A stretch of DNA of 64,000 nt from Neocallimastix lanati (nom. inval.) (lineage: Eukaryota > Neocallimastigomycota > Neocallimastigomycetes > Neocallimastigales > Neocallimastigaceae), in contig JACVTC010000018.1 in the NCBI GenBank assembly GCA_016946835.1, forward strand, positions 653,501 through 717,500. Direction: 5' to 3'. Below, in pieces: positions 50,469 through 61,444 of the stretch. The notes below the pieces were generated by a model. The model saw nothing but the letters and a program-made list of their open reading frames with translations. It was not told the DNA's origin and did no database searches. Every line of letters starts with the position of its first letter. Within the stretch, counting starts at the first letter, position 1. The position numbers and the translations under genes are program-made.

Positions 50469-52781
50469 GTGCTATCTCGAACTGTCCAATTTTTTGAAAA
50501 CGATCCTGGAAATTCAGTCTTACTAAACTATAATTCCAATAACGAATTCAGGGTGAATGATTACTCTGTCAAAAATTTTTCAAACAATAATTATAACAAT
50601 TATAATTATCAAAAATACAACAACAACAATCACAACTATCAAAACAACTATAATAATATTAACGATTCACAATATAATAGCAATATTTTAAGAAATAAAA
50701 ATAAACATAAAACTTATAAAAAACAAAAACAAAATAAAAATGATAATCCAGAAGATAATAATAATTCAGGAAATGACAACATTACTTCAAATAATATCAA
50801 CATCAATAATGAAAACAACATTAACAATACTAGTAATAATACTTTCAATAATAACAATAAAAATAACACTAATAATCAAAGTAATATCTATATCAATGAT
50901 TCATCAATCAATAATAATAATAAATTAAACAACAATAATATTTGCAACACTAATACAAGAAACTATAGAAATAATGAATTTAATGACAATAATATTACCA
51001 ATAATCTTAATAAAAATAATGATAATAATCCTAATAAAAATATAGCTGAAGAATCTAACATGGAAAGTACAATTAATTACGTAAATAAATTAAACAATAC
51101 TAATAACAATAAAATTGAAATATCCCACTATCAACACAATACAACAAACAATAATACAAATAAAAGAAACATTAATTATGAAGCAAAAGCATCAAGCAAA
51201 AGAATAAAATATAATGAAAAGAATATATCAAAATTAAATGAAGAAAACAATATATTCAGAGAACCATATAACTTTAAAGATATATTTAACCTTAAAGATA
51301 AAGAGCAATGGATGGAAGCCGTAAATGAAGAATTAAAAAATATGGAAAAGCTAAATGTTTTTCAGATTGTAAATTCAGTTCCAGAAGGATCTAACGTTAT
51401 ATCATCACGTTGGGTATTTAAATATAAAAGAGACTCATATGGTAATATAATAAAAAGAAAAGCAAGATTAGTTGCGAAAGGTTATACGCAGCAGTATGGA
51501 ATTGATTTCAAGGAAACGTTTGCTCCAACTTTAAAACAAGATACAATAAGGATTATCACAGCAATAGCTGTTCATCATAATTTTAATATCGAACAAATAG
51601 ACATTAACTCTGCATACCTTAATGCAGATTTAAAAGAATATATATATATGAAATCTCCCGAAGGTCATCATTCATTCAATAAATGTTTTTGGAAGCTTAA
51701 AAAAGCCCTTTATGGCTTAAAGCAAGCTGGAAAAGAATGGAACGAAAAATTTAATAATGAGCTTCTCAAATTAAATTTTAGAAGAGCTAAAAGTGAACCT
51801 TGCGTTTATATTAAGACAGATAGGAATAATAAAACAATATGCATTTTGTCGGTATACGTAGATGATATATTAATTGCGGGAACAGATCATGAAATCGAAA
51901 TTGTAAAAGATTCAATAAAAAGAAAATTTAATATTAAAGATATAGGTAATGTAGAATTCGTTATAGGAATTAAATTTAATAAGATCAGAAATGACTATAT
52001 TTTACATCAAATAAGATATATTAACGATATATTATTCAAATATGAAATTAATAAACTTACACCATCGAAAAATTTAATACCAGTGGAAAATAATAAGTTG
52101 AAATGCATAAAATTTAATGAAACGAAATACCGAAGTGCCATTGGGAACCTATTGTATCTTGCTATTTGTACCCGACCTGATATCCTATTTGCTGTGAGCA
52201 GAGCAGCAAGAAAATCCAATAACCCTAACTTAGAGGATTGGAATAATGTTCTTAAAATATTCAGATACTTAATGTACACAAAAAACTATGGTATAAAAAT
52301 TGAAAAAGGTATTAACCTTAAGGTTTATGTCGACGCAGATTTCGCTGGAGACTCAATCACAAGAAAATCCACTTCAGGATTCCTGATGATGTTGGGAAGA
52401 ACGCCAACCAGTTGGTTCTCGAAATTGCAACATTGCGTTTCTACCTCAACAGCCGAAGCTGAGTATTATAGTTTAAGCGAATGCGCAAAGCATTCATTAT
52501 GGTATAAGAATTTATTAAACGAACTTGGAATAAAAATTAATAATGTAAAAATTTTCGTCGACAATAAAGCAACAATATATAATAGTGAGAATCAGTCAAT
52601 TAATCCCAAGTCAAAACACATTGATATTCGGTATCATCATATTAGAGATCTTGTTAATAAAGGATTAATCAAATTGAATTACATAAACACTAAAGAAAAT
52701 TTAGCCGACGGATTCACGAAATACTTAAACAATACTTTAATGGATAAATTTAGAATTTCCCTTCTTACTAAAATTGAATAA
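50421..52781 (+). CDS. Copia reverse transcriptase and RNase H (element C)
   Basis: Open from just after the TGA; the first ATG-type start is at 50469 (770 aa). A long asparagine-rich linker (about 50580-51180) is followed by the RT domain (REPYNFKDIF, ISSRWVFKYKRD, IEQIDINSAYLNA), the catalytic YVDDILIAG (about 51856), RNase H (VDADFAGD, STAEAEYYSLSE) and the C-terminal ADGFTKYL. This part carries no visible lesion. Confidence 0.92.
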   Translation, partial: NNPSSYKILDLTNNKIVLSRTVQFFENDPGNSVLLNYNSNNEFRVNDYSVKNFSNNNYNNYNYQKYNNNNHNYQNNYNNINDSQYNSNILRNKNKHKTYKKQKQNKNDNPEDNNNSGNDNITSNNININNENNINNTSNNTFNNNNKNNTNNQSNIYINDSSINNNNKLNNNNICNTNTRNYRNNEFNDNNITNNLNKNNDNNPNKNIAEESNMESTINYVNKLNNTNNNKIEISHYQHNTTNNNTNKRNINYEAKASSKRIKYNEKNISKLNEENNIFREPYNFKDIFNLKDKEQWMEAVNEELKNMEKLNVFQIVNSVPEGSNVISSRWVFKYKRDSYGNIIKRKARLVAKGYTQQYGIDFKETFAPTLKQDTIRIITAIAVHHNFNIEQIDINSAYLNADLKEYIYMKSPEGHHSFNKCFWKLKKALYGLKQAGKEWNEKFNNELLKLNFRRAKSEPCVYIKTDRNNKTICILSVYVDDILIAGTDHEIEIVKDSIKRKFNIKDIGNVEFVIGIKFNKIRNDYILHQIRYINDILFKYEINKLTPSKNLIPVENNKLKCIKFNETKYRSAIGNLLYLAICTRPDILFAVSRAARKSNNPNLEDWNNVLKIFRYLMYTKNYGIKIEKGINLKVYVDADFAGDSITRKSTSGFLMMLGRTPTSWFSKLQHCVSTSTAEAEYYSLSECAKHSLWYKNLLNELGIKINNVKIFVDNKATIYNSENQSINPKSKHIDIRYHHIRDLVNKGLIKLNYINTKENLADGFTKYLNNTLMDKFRISLLTKIE

Positions 52782-52944
52782 TATAGTGTAAAATGTGCTA
52801 TCTTTTTTTTTTTTCTTATATATAATAAGTTTTTTTTTTAGAAAGCTCTCCAAATCAAATTAAAAGTAGTATAATTTTTCAAAATCTACCTTCATTTTTT
52901 TCTTTGTATTAAGTTTTTTTTTTGAAGCTAGATTTTAGGGTGAA

Positions 52945-53234
52945 TGTTAAAAATATATTTTAATATAAAATTTAATCTATGATTATCCAATATTTTACAA
53001 ATACAAAATACTCGAAATACTATAAAACGTGCTTAAATAATAATCCTAATTTTTTTTTTCTCTTTAAAACAATAAAAAACCTTAATATATATATATACAA
53101 TCATACATACTTAATTATATATATTTATAATAATAAATATTAATATATAATAAAGAATATAAAACATCTTTACTTAAACATAATTATAATATTATCTTAA
53201 TATTGTGTGTCTCTTAATTGCGTGTTTATTAACA
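52945..53234 (+). repeat. 3' LTR of copia element C
   Basis: 290-bp copy of 46268-46557; differences noticed include TTCTAA/TCCTAA and TTGTGTG/TTGCGTG. Followed by TATTG. Confidence 0.92.
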
Positions 53235-53239
53235 TATTG

Positions 53240-53963
53240 TTATAGTTTTTTTTTTTTTTTTATATATATATATATGTTTATTTTTATATCTTAAGTTTTT
53301 TCTTTTATATTTTACATTATATTTACTATTTATAGAAATTTAATATTATTCGATGATATTTATATATTAATTTAAATATTATGTACTTAATATATATTTA
53401 ATATAAATATAATATAGACTTAATTCTAACATTTTTTATTGAAATTTTTTATATTAAAAAAAAAATTTTTATTTTATATTTTATATATAATTTTTTGTGA
53501 AAAACAAATATATAAATTTAAGACAAACACTGTATTAATAAAAACAATATAACAAAGTATTTTATGTTATGAGTAATATTATAAAATGTTTATTAATAAT
53601 TTTTATTATGAGGATATATATATATTTTTCTAAGAGATATTTTTACATTAAATTTATTTCATATTTTATATCTTAGTTAACATTATTTAATTTACTTAGA
53701 GATTAATTATTGGTTGATATAAATTAATTATATAAATAAATGTATGTAACGATTTCGTCTCTAACATTTTTAAAATTTAAAATTATAAATTAATTAGATA
53801 ATTTTAATATTTAAATAATAAATATTAATTATTAAATTTTAGTATTTTTATTATAAAATTTTTTTATGTTAAAATTAATTATGTATTATTTAAAATATAT
53901 AATAAAAATTATTTTTATTATATATTAAATTTAATTTATTATTTAAAATTTGTTATTAAATTT
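53240..53963. other. AT-rich non-coding DNA
   Basis: No gene seen. This stretch separates elements C and D and shows only simple A/T runs. Confidence 0.5.
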
Positions 53964-53968
53964 ATTTT

Positions 53969-54210
53969 TATTAAACACCAAAAACAAATATTGAGAAAAT
54001 TAGATATATTTTTAGAATAACATTTTATATATAATACTTAATATTTAATTTTATTTATCTTTATTTTTTATGATTACAAAAGTGTATATATTTTTAACAA
54101 GGTTACATTTTATTTCTTTTATAATTTTATTTAAATATAATAATATTCTGATTGGGTAAAATATATTAAAGTCATTATTAAGTATTTATTTTTTTTTTTA
54201 TATTCTAACA
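53969..54210 (-). repeat. 3' LTR of copia element D
   Basis: 242 bp, on the plus strand TATTAAACACC...TTCTAACA. The same LTR family occurs as a solo copy at 60714-60956 and as the palindromic fragment at 16394-16486. Confidence 0.9.
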
Positions 54211-54263
54211 TTCCTCCTAAAATATGACTTTCCTAAAATGTCATATTTTTTATTTATATTATT

Positions 54264-56389
54264 TCAAATAAAATATAAATCATCAATTTTTGTTAATAAG
54301 GAATTTCTAAATTTATCCATTAATGTCCCATTTAAATACTTCGTAAACCCATCAGCGAGATTGTTTTCAGATTTTATATATTTAAGATAGATTTTATTTT
54401 CTTTGACTATTTCTCTTATGTAATGAACCCTAATGTCTACATGTTTAGTTTTTGGGTTGATAGTTTGATTTGTAGCGTTATAAATAGCTGCTTTATTGTC
54501 AACATTTACTTCAATATTTTTAATATTTAAGTTCAATTCTTCGAATAAATTTAAGTACCATATACATTGTTTACCGCATTCACTAAGACTGTAATATTCG
54601 GACTCGGCTGTTGAAGTCGATATTGATTTTTGTAACTTTGAACACCAGCTTGTTGGTGCACCGCCAAATGTTATTACGAATCCTGTTGTTGAACGTCTAG
54701 TTTCCAAGTCACCTCCGTAATCCGAATCGACATATGCTTTAACATTCGGATTATTTGTGAAATTTATTCCATATTTTTTAGTTCCTTTTAAATATCTTAA
54801 TATTCTCATTACGTTATTCCAGTCTTCCATATTTGGTTCCTTTGCCCTTCTAGCTGCTTTTGATACTGAGAAGATAATGTCTGGTCTTGTACATATACTG
54901 AGATATAATAAATTTCCTATTATGCTTCTATATTTTGTTTCATCTACTTTTACCTTCCTAAGATCTTCATTTTCAATTGGAGTCATAATTCTAAGAGGTG
55001 TACAATTTTTCATATTAAACTTAGAAAGTAATTCATCTATATATCTGTGTTGATGTAAAAAGTAACCATTTTTATGTTTTATAAATTTTATTCCAATAAT
55101 ATAATCAACATTACCTATATCTTTCATTTTGAACTTTTTCTCAATTAATAATTTTACACTTTCTATTGTTTTCTTTGATCCTGATATTAAAATATCATCC
55201 ACATATATAGCTAACATACTTAAAAGTTTTCCTTTATTAAATTTAACGTACAGACAAGGTTCACTTATAAGTCTTTTATATCCAATTTTTATTAGATAGC
55301 CATTTAATTTATCATTCCACTTGGCACCACTTTGTTTCAGTCCATATATTGCCTTCTTCAATTTCCAAAATTTCTTATTGTAATCTTCATGTCCTTTGGG
55401 TGGTTTCATATACAAATCTTCATTTAATTCAGCATTTAAATAGGCGGCAGTTATATCTATTTGGTTTATTTCAAAATTGTTCTGAGTGGCAATTGCTGTA
55501 AAGATTCTTATTGAATCCTGTTTTAAGGTAGGTGCAAAGGTTTCTTTATAATCTATGCCGTATTCTTGCGTAAATCCCTTTGCTACTAATCTTGATTTTC
55601 TTTTGATTATTTCTCCATTTGAGTTTCGTTTAAATTTGAAAATCCATCTTGATGATATTAAGTTTGCGTTCTTAGGTATTTTATCAATTGTTTCATATAC
55701 TTTTAGATTTCTCATATTGTCGAGTTCATTATCAACTGATTTTAACCATTCATTTTTATCATTTAAATTAAAGATATCATCATAATTATTTGGTTCGCGC
55801 AATTCTTTTAATGATTTTTGTTTTTTGTTATTTGAATTTAATATGAAGTTTTCATTTCTATTTCTTTTTTCTAAATGTATGGAAGATTCTATGTTAAATA
55901 ATTTGTTATTCGTTAAGTTATTAATGATTCGTTGTTCATTGTTGTTATCTTTATTATTGTTTGAATTATATCTGTCTATATTTGAATTATTATGATTGTT
56001 TTTATTACTGACAGTGATCATATTATCGTTTTTATTAATATTATTATTTATTTTGTTATTATTGCTGTTGGTAGTATTGTTGTTGCTGTTTGTGTTATCG
56101 TTGTTATTAATTTTATTGTTACTTGTGTTATTGTTATTATTATTGTCGTTGTTGTCAATGTTATTATCTTGAGATTCTATATTATTATTATAATCTTTAT
56201 TTTGATTATTATTAATATTTTTGGTGTTGTTATTATTGTTGTTTCTTCTTTTGTTATATGTTCTTTTATTTTTTATTTGAATGTTTTTATTTGGTATATA
56301 ATTTTCATTTATTTGAGTATTATTGTCTAATATTTGAATATTATTTGACTTATTGTTATTATATTGATAATACGGATTATTATTGTTAG
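54264..56389 (-). CDS. Copia reverse transcriptase and RNase H (element D)
   Basis: The longest ORF is 56021-54264 (585 aa). The same frame extends upstream through the asparagine-rich linker towards the frameshift near 56395. It contains LREPNNYDDIF, ISSRWIFKFKR, INQIDITAAYLNA, the catalytic YVDDILISG, RNase H (VDSDYGGD, STAESEYYSLSE) and ADGFTKYL. The RNase H motif reads DSDYGGD where B and C have DADFAGD. No stop within the enzyme domains. Confidence 0.92.
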
Positions 56390-58933
56390 TATTATTATAA
56401 AGTCTTTGCCATGGTTTATATCATACGTGTTATCATAAAAGTAGGTATTATCATTCCTCCTTATTATATTATTGGGAATAAAATTTGAGATGTCATTATC
56501 GCAATGAGATAAATGTGAATTTCCTGGTGTAAATTCAAAGAATTCAACATTTCGTGAAATTATAATTTTATTATTTGTTATATCAAGAATTTTGTATGCT
56601 GTGGGATTATCAACATACCCCAAGAATATGCCAGGAGATGAGTTATTTTGAAATTTGGTACGGAATAGTTTTGGAATATAATAAAAAACTTTACATCCGA
56701 AGACACGTATGTTTGAATAATCAACTTTGTTATTGGTTAAAAGTTCATATGGAATTTTATTATTTATCCCTTTATGAGGGATTCGATTATGAATGTAGTT
56801 CGAAGTAGAGACGGCGTCTTCCCAAAATTGTAAGCTAAGTTTTGCGTTATTTAACATTGACTTTGCAGAATTGATTATAGTGCCGTTGAATCGTTCAATC
56901 CTACCATTTTGTTGTGGGTGGTAGGGAACAGTAAATTGATGTTGTATTCCAAAGTCAATGCAAAATTGTTTGAAATTTTTGTTGTTAAATTCGGTACCAT
57001 TATCTGTACGGATATATTGAATTCTTTTGTTAAATTGATTTTTTATTTTATTAAACCAATTAAGGAAGTGATAAAAAGTTTCTGATTTACTCTTCATAAA
57101 GAGAGTCCACCCAAATCTTGAATGGTCATCCAAAATGGTTAAGATATATTTATTGTCATAGATAGAGTTTTGTATTGGACCTATAAAATCCATGTGTATG
57201 AGTTGAAATATATTTTTGACTCTATTATGTGATGATTTGAAGGGCTTATTTTTAAGTTTTGAATAACTACAAATAGGGCACTTTGAGTTTATGTTGATTT
57301 TTAAAATTTTATTTTTGATACTATTAATATTAAAATGGGCAAAACGACGATGCCATAAATTTAGTTTATCAATTGATTTTAAATGTGTATAATTGATTTC
57401 AACCAAATTATTATTATGTTGGTTGTTTTGAAAATTTAATGGTTGAGTTGAAATCCAAAATTTAAATGTATTAGATTGGTTCGATTTAATTGATAATATT
57501 CTTTGATTGTGTTCATCATAAATTAGTGCATATGATTTATTATTAGTATTATTGAAAATTATTTTGTATCCTTGTTGTGTAAGATTTCCAATTGATAATA
57601 AATTTTTATTTATTTTTGGTGAGTAATAAACATTCTTAATGATTATTTTGTGATTACTAATGTATCCTATGAGATCTCCTTTAAATTGTGTTGATATAAC
57701 TTGATTATTAGCTAAATAAACTTTGTCATTGCACTTTTGAATATTATGTAATTTATTTAAATGACCAGTAATATTTATTGATGCACCGGAGTCCAATATC
57801 CAACACATCATTTCTTTTTGTTTATTTTCTTCGTTTTGTTTATTTACTTCGGCAAAATTAATATCAAGGTTTTCTTGAGAATTGTAATCCTTGGTAAAAG
57901 AATCGGCATAGCTTGTATCGTACCTTTCTTTTCCCATGAAATTTGCATAATTTCTACGTTTATTAAATTTTCTTTTAAAATTATTTCTTCTTCTTTTGAA
58001 AATTTTTCTTCTTTTGTTATTATTTTTATCATCTCTTCTAATTTTACAGTCATAAAAGAAATGGCCCCATTTACCACAATAATTACATCTACCATTTTTG
58101 GTCTTTTTAGTAGATGTTTTTATTTTAGTAAGTTTTTTCTTATTTGTATTAATGTTAGTATTATTTTCTATTGAAAATATATTTTTATTATTTTGATTAT
58201 TTGTTAAGGATTCTTTTAGGTTTGAAGAGATTATTTCAGGCAATACATCCTTAACATATTCACTGCATTTATTCCAATCATTTTTAAATTGAAACACATT
58301 AATCCAACGGAGTTCTTCTGGGAGGCTTCTGTTAAGGATGCCTACTTTAACACTTGATTCAATGTCATTATCTATTTTCTTGAGTTCATCAAGTGTGTTC
58401 TGTAGTTCAGCAATAAATATATTAATGTCCACTTCTGGGTTATACTTCAAATTATCGAGTTTGGTTTTAAGTTCTAATTTACGCGTGTTGATGTTTTTGG
58501 TAAAAGATCTTTTTAGAATCTTCCACAATTCAAAGGCGGTTTTATTTGATCCTTGCACAATGTCTTGTGTTTTTTCTCCAATACTGTTTAGGACGATCCA
58601 TTTTGTTGTGATATCGTTATTGATATCAACTACATTGGTGTTTTTGTCATACACCAATGTGTCATCAAATTCATCTTCGATATACTCAGATAGGTCATCT
58701 TGTATATCTCTCTTCCTTAATTTCTTAACTTTTTCTTTGGTGATATAGCCAACTAGATTGTTAATTGATAATAGATGAAGGATTTTGGTTCTCCATCTAT
58801 TATAGTTTTCAGTATTTAATTCAACTACTCTGTTAAAATTTTCAGAGTAGTTAAATTTAATTGTTGGCCTGATGTCAATGGGTTCTTCAATGGTAATTAC
58901 TTCATTTCTATTGTTTCTTCTTGTGTTAGCCAT
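56327..58933 (-). CDS. Copia Gag-protease-integrase (element D), frameshifted at the C-terminus
   Basis: 868-aa ORF: Gag, zinc knuckle CNYCGKWGHFFYDC, protease WILDSGASINIT, GAG-pre-integrase LNLWHRRFAHF, and integrase HMDFIGPIQ, RTDNGTEF and NGRIERFNGT. After YDINHGKDF (about 56400) the frame turns into an Ile-rich nonsense tail. The fragment at 14023-16395 reads on in frame at this point, with GACTTCAATAAT where D has GACTTTATAATAAT, so a 2-nt insertion separates this ORF from the RT ORF. Confidence 0.92.
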   Translation of the reverse strand: MANTRRNNRNEVITIEEPIDIRPTIKFNYSENFNRVVELNTENYNRWRTKILHLLSINNLVGYITKEKVKKLRKRDIQDDLSEYIEDEFDDTLVYDKNTNVVDINNDITTKWIVLNSIGEKTQDIVQGSNKTAFELWKILKRSFTKNINTRKLELKTKLDNLKYNPEVDINIFIAELQNTLDELKKIDNDIESSVKVGILNRSLPEELRWINVFQFKNDWNKCSEYVKDVLPEIISSNLKESLTNNQNNKNIFSIENNTNINTNKKKLTKIKTSTKKTKNGRCNYCGKWGHFFYDCKIRRDDKNNNKRRKIFKRRRNNFKRKFNKRRNYANFMGKERYDTSYADSFTKDYNSQENLDINFAEVNKQNEENKQKEMMCWILDSGASINITGHLNKLHNIQKCNDKVYLANNQVISTQFKGDLIGYISNHKIIIKNVYYSPKINKNLLSIGNLTQQGYKIIFNNTNNKSYALIYDEHNQRILSIKSNQSNTFKFWISTQPLNFQNNQHNNNLVEINYTHLKSIDKLNLWHRRFAHFNINSIKNKILKININSKCPICSYSKLKNKPFKSSHNRVKNIFQLIHMDFIGPIQNSIYDNKYILTILDDHSRFGWTLFMKSKSETFYHFLNWFNKIKNQFNKRIQYIRTDNGTEFNNKNFKQFCIDFGIQHQFTVPYHPQQNGRIERFNGTIINSAKSMLNNAKLSLQFWEDAVSTSNYIHNRIPHKGINNKIPYELLTNNKVDYSNIRVFGCKVFYYIPKLFRTKFQNNSSPGIFLGYVDNPTAYKILDITNNKIIISRNVEFFEFTPGNSHLSHCDNDISNFIPNNIIRRNDNTYFYDNTYDINHGKDFIIILTIIIRIINIITISQIIFKY

Positions 58934-59348
58934 TGTGGAGAATTTTAAATTAATTTATTTTTTTAATAATTTATTAATATTTTATATTATGCGAATAATT
59001 TTTTTTTTTTTTTTTTAAATTTTATTGTTAATAATTGACAATAATATTTTCAGTTCAAATTAATTATTTGACTGACCATATGATTTTCAGTTCAAATTAT
59101 AATTGACTGACTATTTTATTATTTTATTTTATTATTAATTTTTTTTTTTTTTTTTTTATTTTATTTCAATATAAAATTTTATTGATAATACTAATTTTCA
59201 GTTCAAATTATAATTGACTGACTATATTATTTTTTCAGTTCGAATTATAATTTGACTGACTATAATATATATGTATATTTTTATATACAATGAATGAATA
59301 ATGATATTATTAAATTGTATTAATCCCTCATTAATTTATTTATTTATT

Positions 59349-59400
<52 letters not shown>

Positions 59401-59654
59401 TTTTGATAATATATTTTGATTTAATTATTATGAAAATAACAAAGTTAATTATGTAGATTCATAATTAATTAAATTATTTCTTTGATAATTCAAAATTAGA
59501 TGTTATTATTGATAAATATAAAAATAATTTTTAATATTAAAAATAAGAAAGCATTAGTTCAATTTATTTATAAGATGAATATATTTATATATTAATTATG
59601 TAAATTATAACTTAACTTATGGTTAAGCTCAGTTGTAGACTGAGACTCTTAATC
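58934..59654 (-). other. Leader of element D: hairpin array, poly(A) tract and primer-binding site
   Basis: Minus-strand 5' leader. Four units with CAGTTCAAAT and TTGACTG (59050-59268) can each form a hairpin with a one-base bulge; one unit has CAGTTCGAAT. A T run of about 45 (59348-59392) is a poly(A) tract in the RNA. TGAGACTCTTAATCT (59641-59655) is, on the minus strand, the primer-binding site AGATTAAGAGTCTCA. Next to it CTCAGT/ACTGAG (59628-59633/59639-59644) and CTTAAC/GTTAAG (59611-59616/59622-59627) form two hairpins. Confidence 0.75.
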
Positions 59655-59895
59655 TATTAAACACCAAAAACAAATATTGAGAAAATTAGATATATTTTTA
59701 GAATAACATTTTATATATAATACTTAATATTTAATTTTATTTATCTTTATTTTTTATGATTACAAAAGTGTATATATTTTTAACAAGGTTACATTTTATT
59801 TCTTTTATAATTTTATTTAAATATAATAATATTCTGATTGGGTAAAATATATTAAAGTCATTATTAAGTATTTATTTTTTTTTTATATTCTAACA
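59655..59895 (-). repeat. 5' LTR of copia element D
   Basis: 241 bp; on the minus strand it starts TGTTAGAATATAAAAA and ends GGTGTTTAATA, next to the primer-binding site. Confidence 0.9.
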
Positions 59896-60108
59896 ATTTT
59901 TAATATTATAATTTATTATTAAAATTTACTTTTAAAAATTTTTTATTTAATTATTAAATTTTATTAATAATATTAATTTTTTATTATTAAAATTTTATAT
60001 TTTTATATTTCAAATTAAATATTTTAGATATAAAAAATTTATAATTTATTTTTATTTCTAATCTATAATATTTTTATTTTAAATTTATTATAAAAAATTA
60101 TTAAAATT

Positions 60109-61113
60109 TATTAAAATATATTTTATATATTTTGATTTACACTTACTAACTAGTTTAATAAATATTATTCATGTATAAAAGCTTTGTAAACGAATATGTT
60201 TTTCTTTAGTTCTTATTTTTATAAAAAATATATTAATAAGTAAATAATATCTATAATATAAATAAATTAAAATCATAATGAGTCTAAAAGATTAAAAGTT
60301 TCAATCTACTATTTGAGTTTGAATTAAAACAAAGTTAAGTTATAATATAAATTAAATTTTTGATATTTTACTTTCTAATAAAAGCAAAGAACAAATAAAT
60401 TATTATTTTTGTTATTTATTATAGTTTCATTTATTACCGAATCAAATCCGTAAGAAATAAAGATTTTTTTTTAATCAACAATAAATAAAATTATAGTTAA
60501 ATAATAAAAATAATATCATCAAGATTAAAAATTAATTGTCAACTGATGCTATTAATATAAAATTAAAATAAATTCTAAAATTAAAAATATCATTAATATG
60601 AAAATCAAATAGTCAACTGATAATATTAAGATAAATTTAAAACTAAAGTATTTTTAATATAAAAATAATACTTAATTAAAAAAATAATAATAAATTAATT
60701 AATAATATATATCTGTTAGAATATAAAAAAAAAATAATACTTAATAATGGCCTTAATATAATTTACCCAATCAGAATATTATTATATTTAAATAAAATTA
60801 TAAAAGAAATAAAATGTAACCTTGTTAAAAATATATACACTTTTGTAATTATAAAATAATAAAAGATAAATAAAATTAAATATTAAGTATTATATATAAA
60901 ATACTATTCTAAAAATATATCTAATTTTCTCAATATTTGATTTTTGGTGTTTAAAAATATCAAATAAAATTATGAACAAATCACATTAAATAATTTATCA
61001 AATATATTAAAATGATATAATGAAATTAATCAATGAATAATCAACTAATAAATGGAATTAAAATAATAATTAATTATTATAAAAATTAATAATTAATTAA
61101 ATAATATCAATAC
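60109..61113 (+). mobile_element. Remnant of a B-like copia element (LTR and leader), split by a solo LTR
   Basis: 60109-60288 resembles the element B LTR (ATTCATGTATAAAAGCTTT, TTTTTCTTTAGTTC). A diverged primer site, AGATTAAAAGTTTCA (60289-60303), and two decayed leader hairpins (about 60512-60630, loops ending GTCAAC) follow. The leader continues after a solo LTR at 60714-60956 and is cut off near 61113 by element F. No coding part remains. Confidence 0.75.
60709..60961 (+). repeat. Solo LTR of family D with 5-bp target duplication
   Basis: 243 bp (60714-60956), TGTTAGAATATAAAAA...TTTGGTGTTTAAAA, flanked by ATATC (60709-60713 and 60957-60961). It is in the opposite orientation to element D and somewhat diverged. 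It lies within the B-like leader. Confidence 0.85.
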
Positions 61114-61370
61114 TGTCAAAAATATTATGTTAAGAAACACTCAAATAAGTTATAATAAACACAATAATAAATATATATGGATTAGTAGTTTTTAGAAAAA
61201 TATTTTTTTATAACAGTATAAATTATTTTTATTCTCTTTTGTATAAGATATGATTTTTTATAAAATAATAATTTTATGATTTTTATACTTTTTATTTTAA
61301 ATATTAATACAAGTAATTGGTCATTATTTATATTAAAGATAGATTAATTAAATTAATCATTATTTTGACA
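61114..61370 (-). repeat. 3' LTR of copia element F
   Basis: 257 bp with inverted ends TGTCAAAA/TTTTGACA. The minus-strand purine tract TTTGGGGGAA (61380-61371) directly precedes it, as expected for a 3' LTR. The 5' LTR lies beyond the window. Confidence 0.75.
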
Positions 61371-61444
61371 TTCCCCCAAAAATCTAGCTTCAAAAAAAAA
61401 ACTTTTTAAAAGATAAAAAAAAATGAAGATAGATTTTAATATAA

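Larger units (their letters stand above)
46263..53239 (+). mobile_element. Ty1/copia element C, full length but with broken ORFs
   Basis: LTRs of 290 bp (46268-46557 and 52945-53234), TGTTAA...TTAACA, flanked by the direct repeat TATTG (46263-46267 and 53235-53239). I noticed only about two differences between the LTRs, so insertion was recent. Gag is frameshifted against pol and pol has two stops, while the RT-RNase H part is open. A purine-rich stretch (about 52937-52944) precedes the 3' LTR. Confidence 0.93.
53964..59900 (-). mobile_element. Ty1/copia element D, full length with one frameshift
   Basis: On the plus strand the LTRs are 53969-54210 (242 bp) and 59655-59895 (241 bp), differing by one T in a homopolymer. 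Both are flanked by ATTTT (53964-53968 and 59896-59900). Read on the minus strand the LTR starts TGTTAG and the purine tract AGGAGGAA (54218-54211) precedes the 3' LTR. Near-identical LTRs mean a recent insertion. The coding region is split by a small insertion. Confidence 0.93.
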
